A DNA stretch of 64,000 nucleotides from Icerya purchasi (taxonomy: Eukaryota > Arthropoda > Insecta > Hemiptera > Monophlebidae). Every line of letters begins with the position of its first letter. Position 1 is the first letter of the stretch. This document shows, one piece after another, positions 62,990 through 64,000 of this stretch. Location of the stretch: the NCBI GenBank assembly GCA_039619475.1, contig CM077116.1, forward strand, positions 371,222,294 to 371,286,293, given 5' to 3'. Under the pieces are notes generated by a model. That model searched no databases. It worked only from the letters and a program-made list of their open reading frames with translations, and was not told where the DNA came from. A program made the translations under genes and the position numbers.

Positions 62990-64000
62990 AATTTTATTTC
63001 TTCTATTGTAAATTTATTAAATTCATTAAAATAATTTTGAACAAGTTGTGTTATATCATAATTACCGAGTATATTATTATTATTATTATTATTTTTATTA
63101 TAATTGCATCCTTGTAGGATATGAAAAACATCATCTCTAAAATTACATATTATATCTTAAATTTATATAAATATACCTTAAATAGACCGTGACCTGTTAT
63201 AAATTGAACATTAAAAAAATTTGGCGTATATTGATTATTTTTAAATCTATCTATTATATACTTTGGAAAAATTGATACGTTATTCAATTATAATTATATT
63301 CCATATTTCTTGAAATTTATTTATATAAAATTTATCCATAAATTTATTCATTTGTTTTACTTTAATTAGTTTATCCTCATATTTAAAAAATGGTGTCTTA
63401 TATATTACGTTATTGAACGGATGCTCTATATTAATATTATTTTTAATTGCGACCACCGAGCTTAAATGTTTTTGTATTTCATATTCAATTGGTTTAATAA
63501 TACCAGCTATAACTATGGCCGACAAATAACTGATTGTTCTATATGATTTAATCATTTTTATAGCTATAAGCCTTTGAGAAAGCTTTTTAACATCTTTTGA
63601 AATTTTTTAGTTTTTAACATTTCTACATATATGATACTATTATAAAGTATGTTAGGTAAAATAATACTTTTATACAACGTAACTTCTTTTTTATAATTTA
63701 TACAATTTTGGTTATTATACAACTTATTAAATATTATTATGAATTTGCTTATTTTGAATGTAATTAAAATGTTCATAAAATTTTAAATTACTGTTTATTA
63801 TTACTCCCAAGTATTTTATTTGTTTTACATAGTTGATCTTTAAACCGTACTGTTCTAAATTTAATGGTCTATTAGTATATTTTTTATTAAATATCATATA
63901 ATTAGATTTAGTTTCGTTAATCTTAAGGTTAAATTTGTTAAGCCATTTCGCTATTTTTCATATTGTGTTTGCCATTCATCATTTATAATCTGCTCAATAT
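62990..64000 (-). mobile_element. R1-like LINE relic, very AT-rich, continues beyond the window
   Basis: Read from the right edge on the minus strand: KWLNKFNLKINETKSNYMIF and IKYLGVIINSNLKFYEHF, the region just after the reverse transcriptase active site. Then, in a second frame, SIILPNILYNSIIYVEML, and in a third, MIKSYRTISYLSAIVIAGII, the thumb-region pattern of R1/TRAS-like enzymes. Further on come NNQYTPNFFNVQFITGHGLF and CNFRDDVFHILQGCNY, the zinc-type C-terminal domain (TGHG...C...D.H....C). There are at least four frameshifts or stops. The base composition is far more AT-rich than the other LINEs in the window, which suggests great age or a donor family with unusual codon use. The active-site motif would lie beyond 64000. 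Confidence 0.65.

Overview
The window looks like AT-rich, intron-heavy nuclear DNA of an arthropod, most likely an insect. It has long gene-poor stretches, many homopolymers and microsatellites, GT-AG splice sites, poly(A)-tailed non-LTR retrotransposons, mariner/hAT-type DNA transposons and a tRNA-derived SINE. There is no prokaryotic gene organisation. The species cannot be named from the sequence.

Only one host coding exon is recognised with confidence: 17918-18756 on the minus strand, a large internal exon of a glypican of the GPC3/5 class (Dally type). The clean acceptor and donor and the absence of other glypican exons imply very long introns on both sides, so much of the window is probably dally intron or flanking DNA.

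Mobile elements explain most of the rest. A near full-length Jockey-clade element lies at about 11985-16488, with an intact gag ORF and an ORF2 broken by one frameshift in an A-run. A second LINE family, carrying RNase H, is scattered through the window: one fresh copy with a complete D-E-D-D RNase H reading frame and an A30 tail (7970-9120), plus older fragments at 429-745, 5279-5500, 33990-34480, 38404-38745, 53690-54060 and probably 39170-39400. Other LINE remains are a 3' fragment at 28336-28631 and a very AT-rich R1-like relic running off the right edge (62990-64000).

DNA transposon remains are a Mutator-like transposase relic (23514-25400), an internally deleted mariner (49757-50535), a DDE_Tnp_4 (Harbinger/IS5-like) fragment (51841-52107), and a transposase-less hAT-type element at 57192-58536 with matching terminal repeats and a 7/8 target duplication. 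A 3' fragment of the same SINE family seen at 21661-22034 is nested inside the hAT element in inverted orientation. A candidate LTR (20504-20895) sits behind a polypurine tract and contains a histone-type stem-loop.

No new multi-gene system is evident. The items most worth checking are the related hairpins at the two ends of the Jockey element, the histone-like stem-loop in the candidate LTR, the SINE-in-hAT nest, an 11-bp minisatellite touching the mariner end, and several coding-like stretches that I cannot name.
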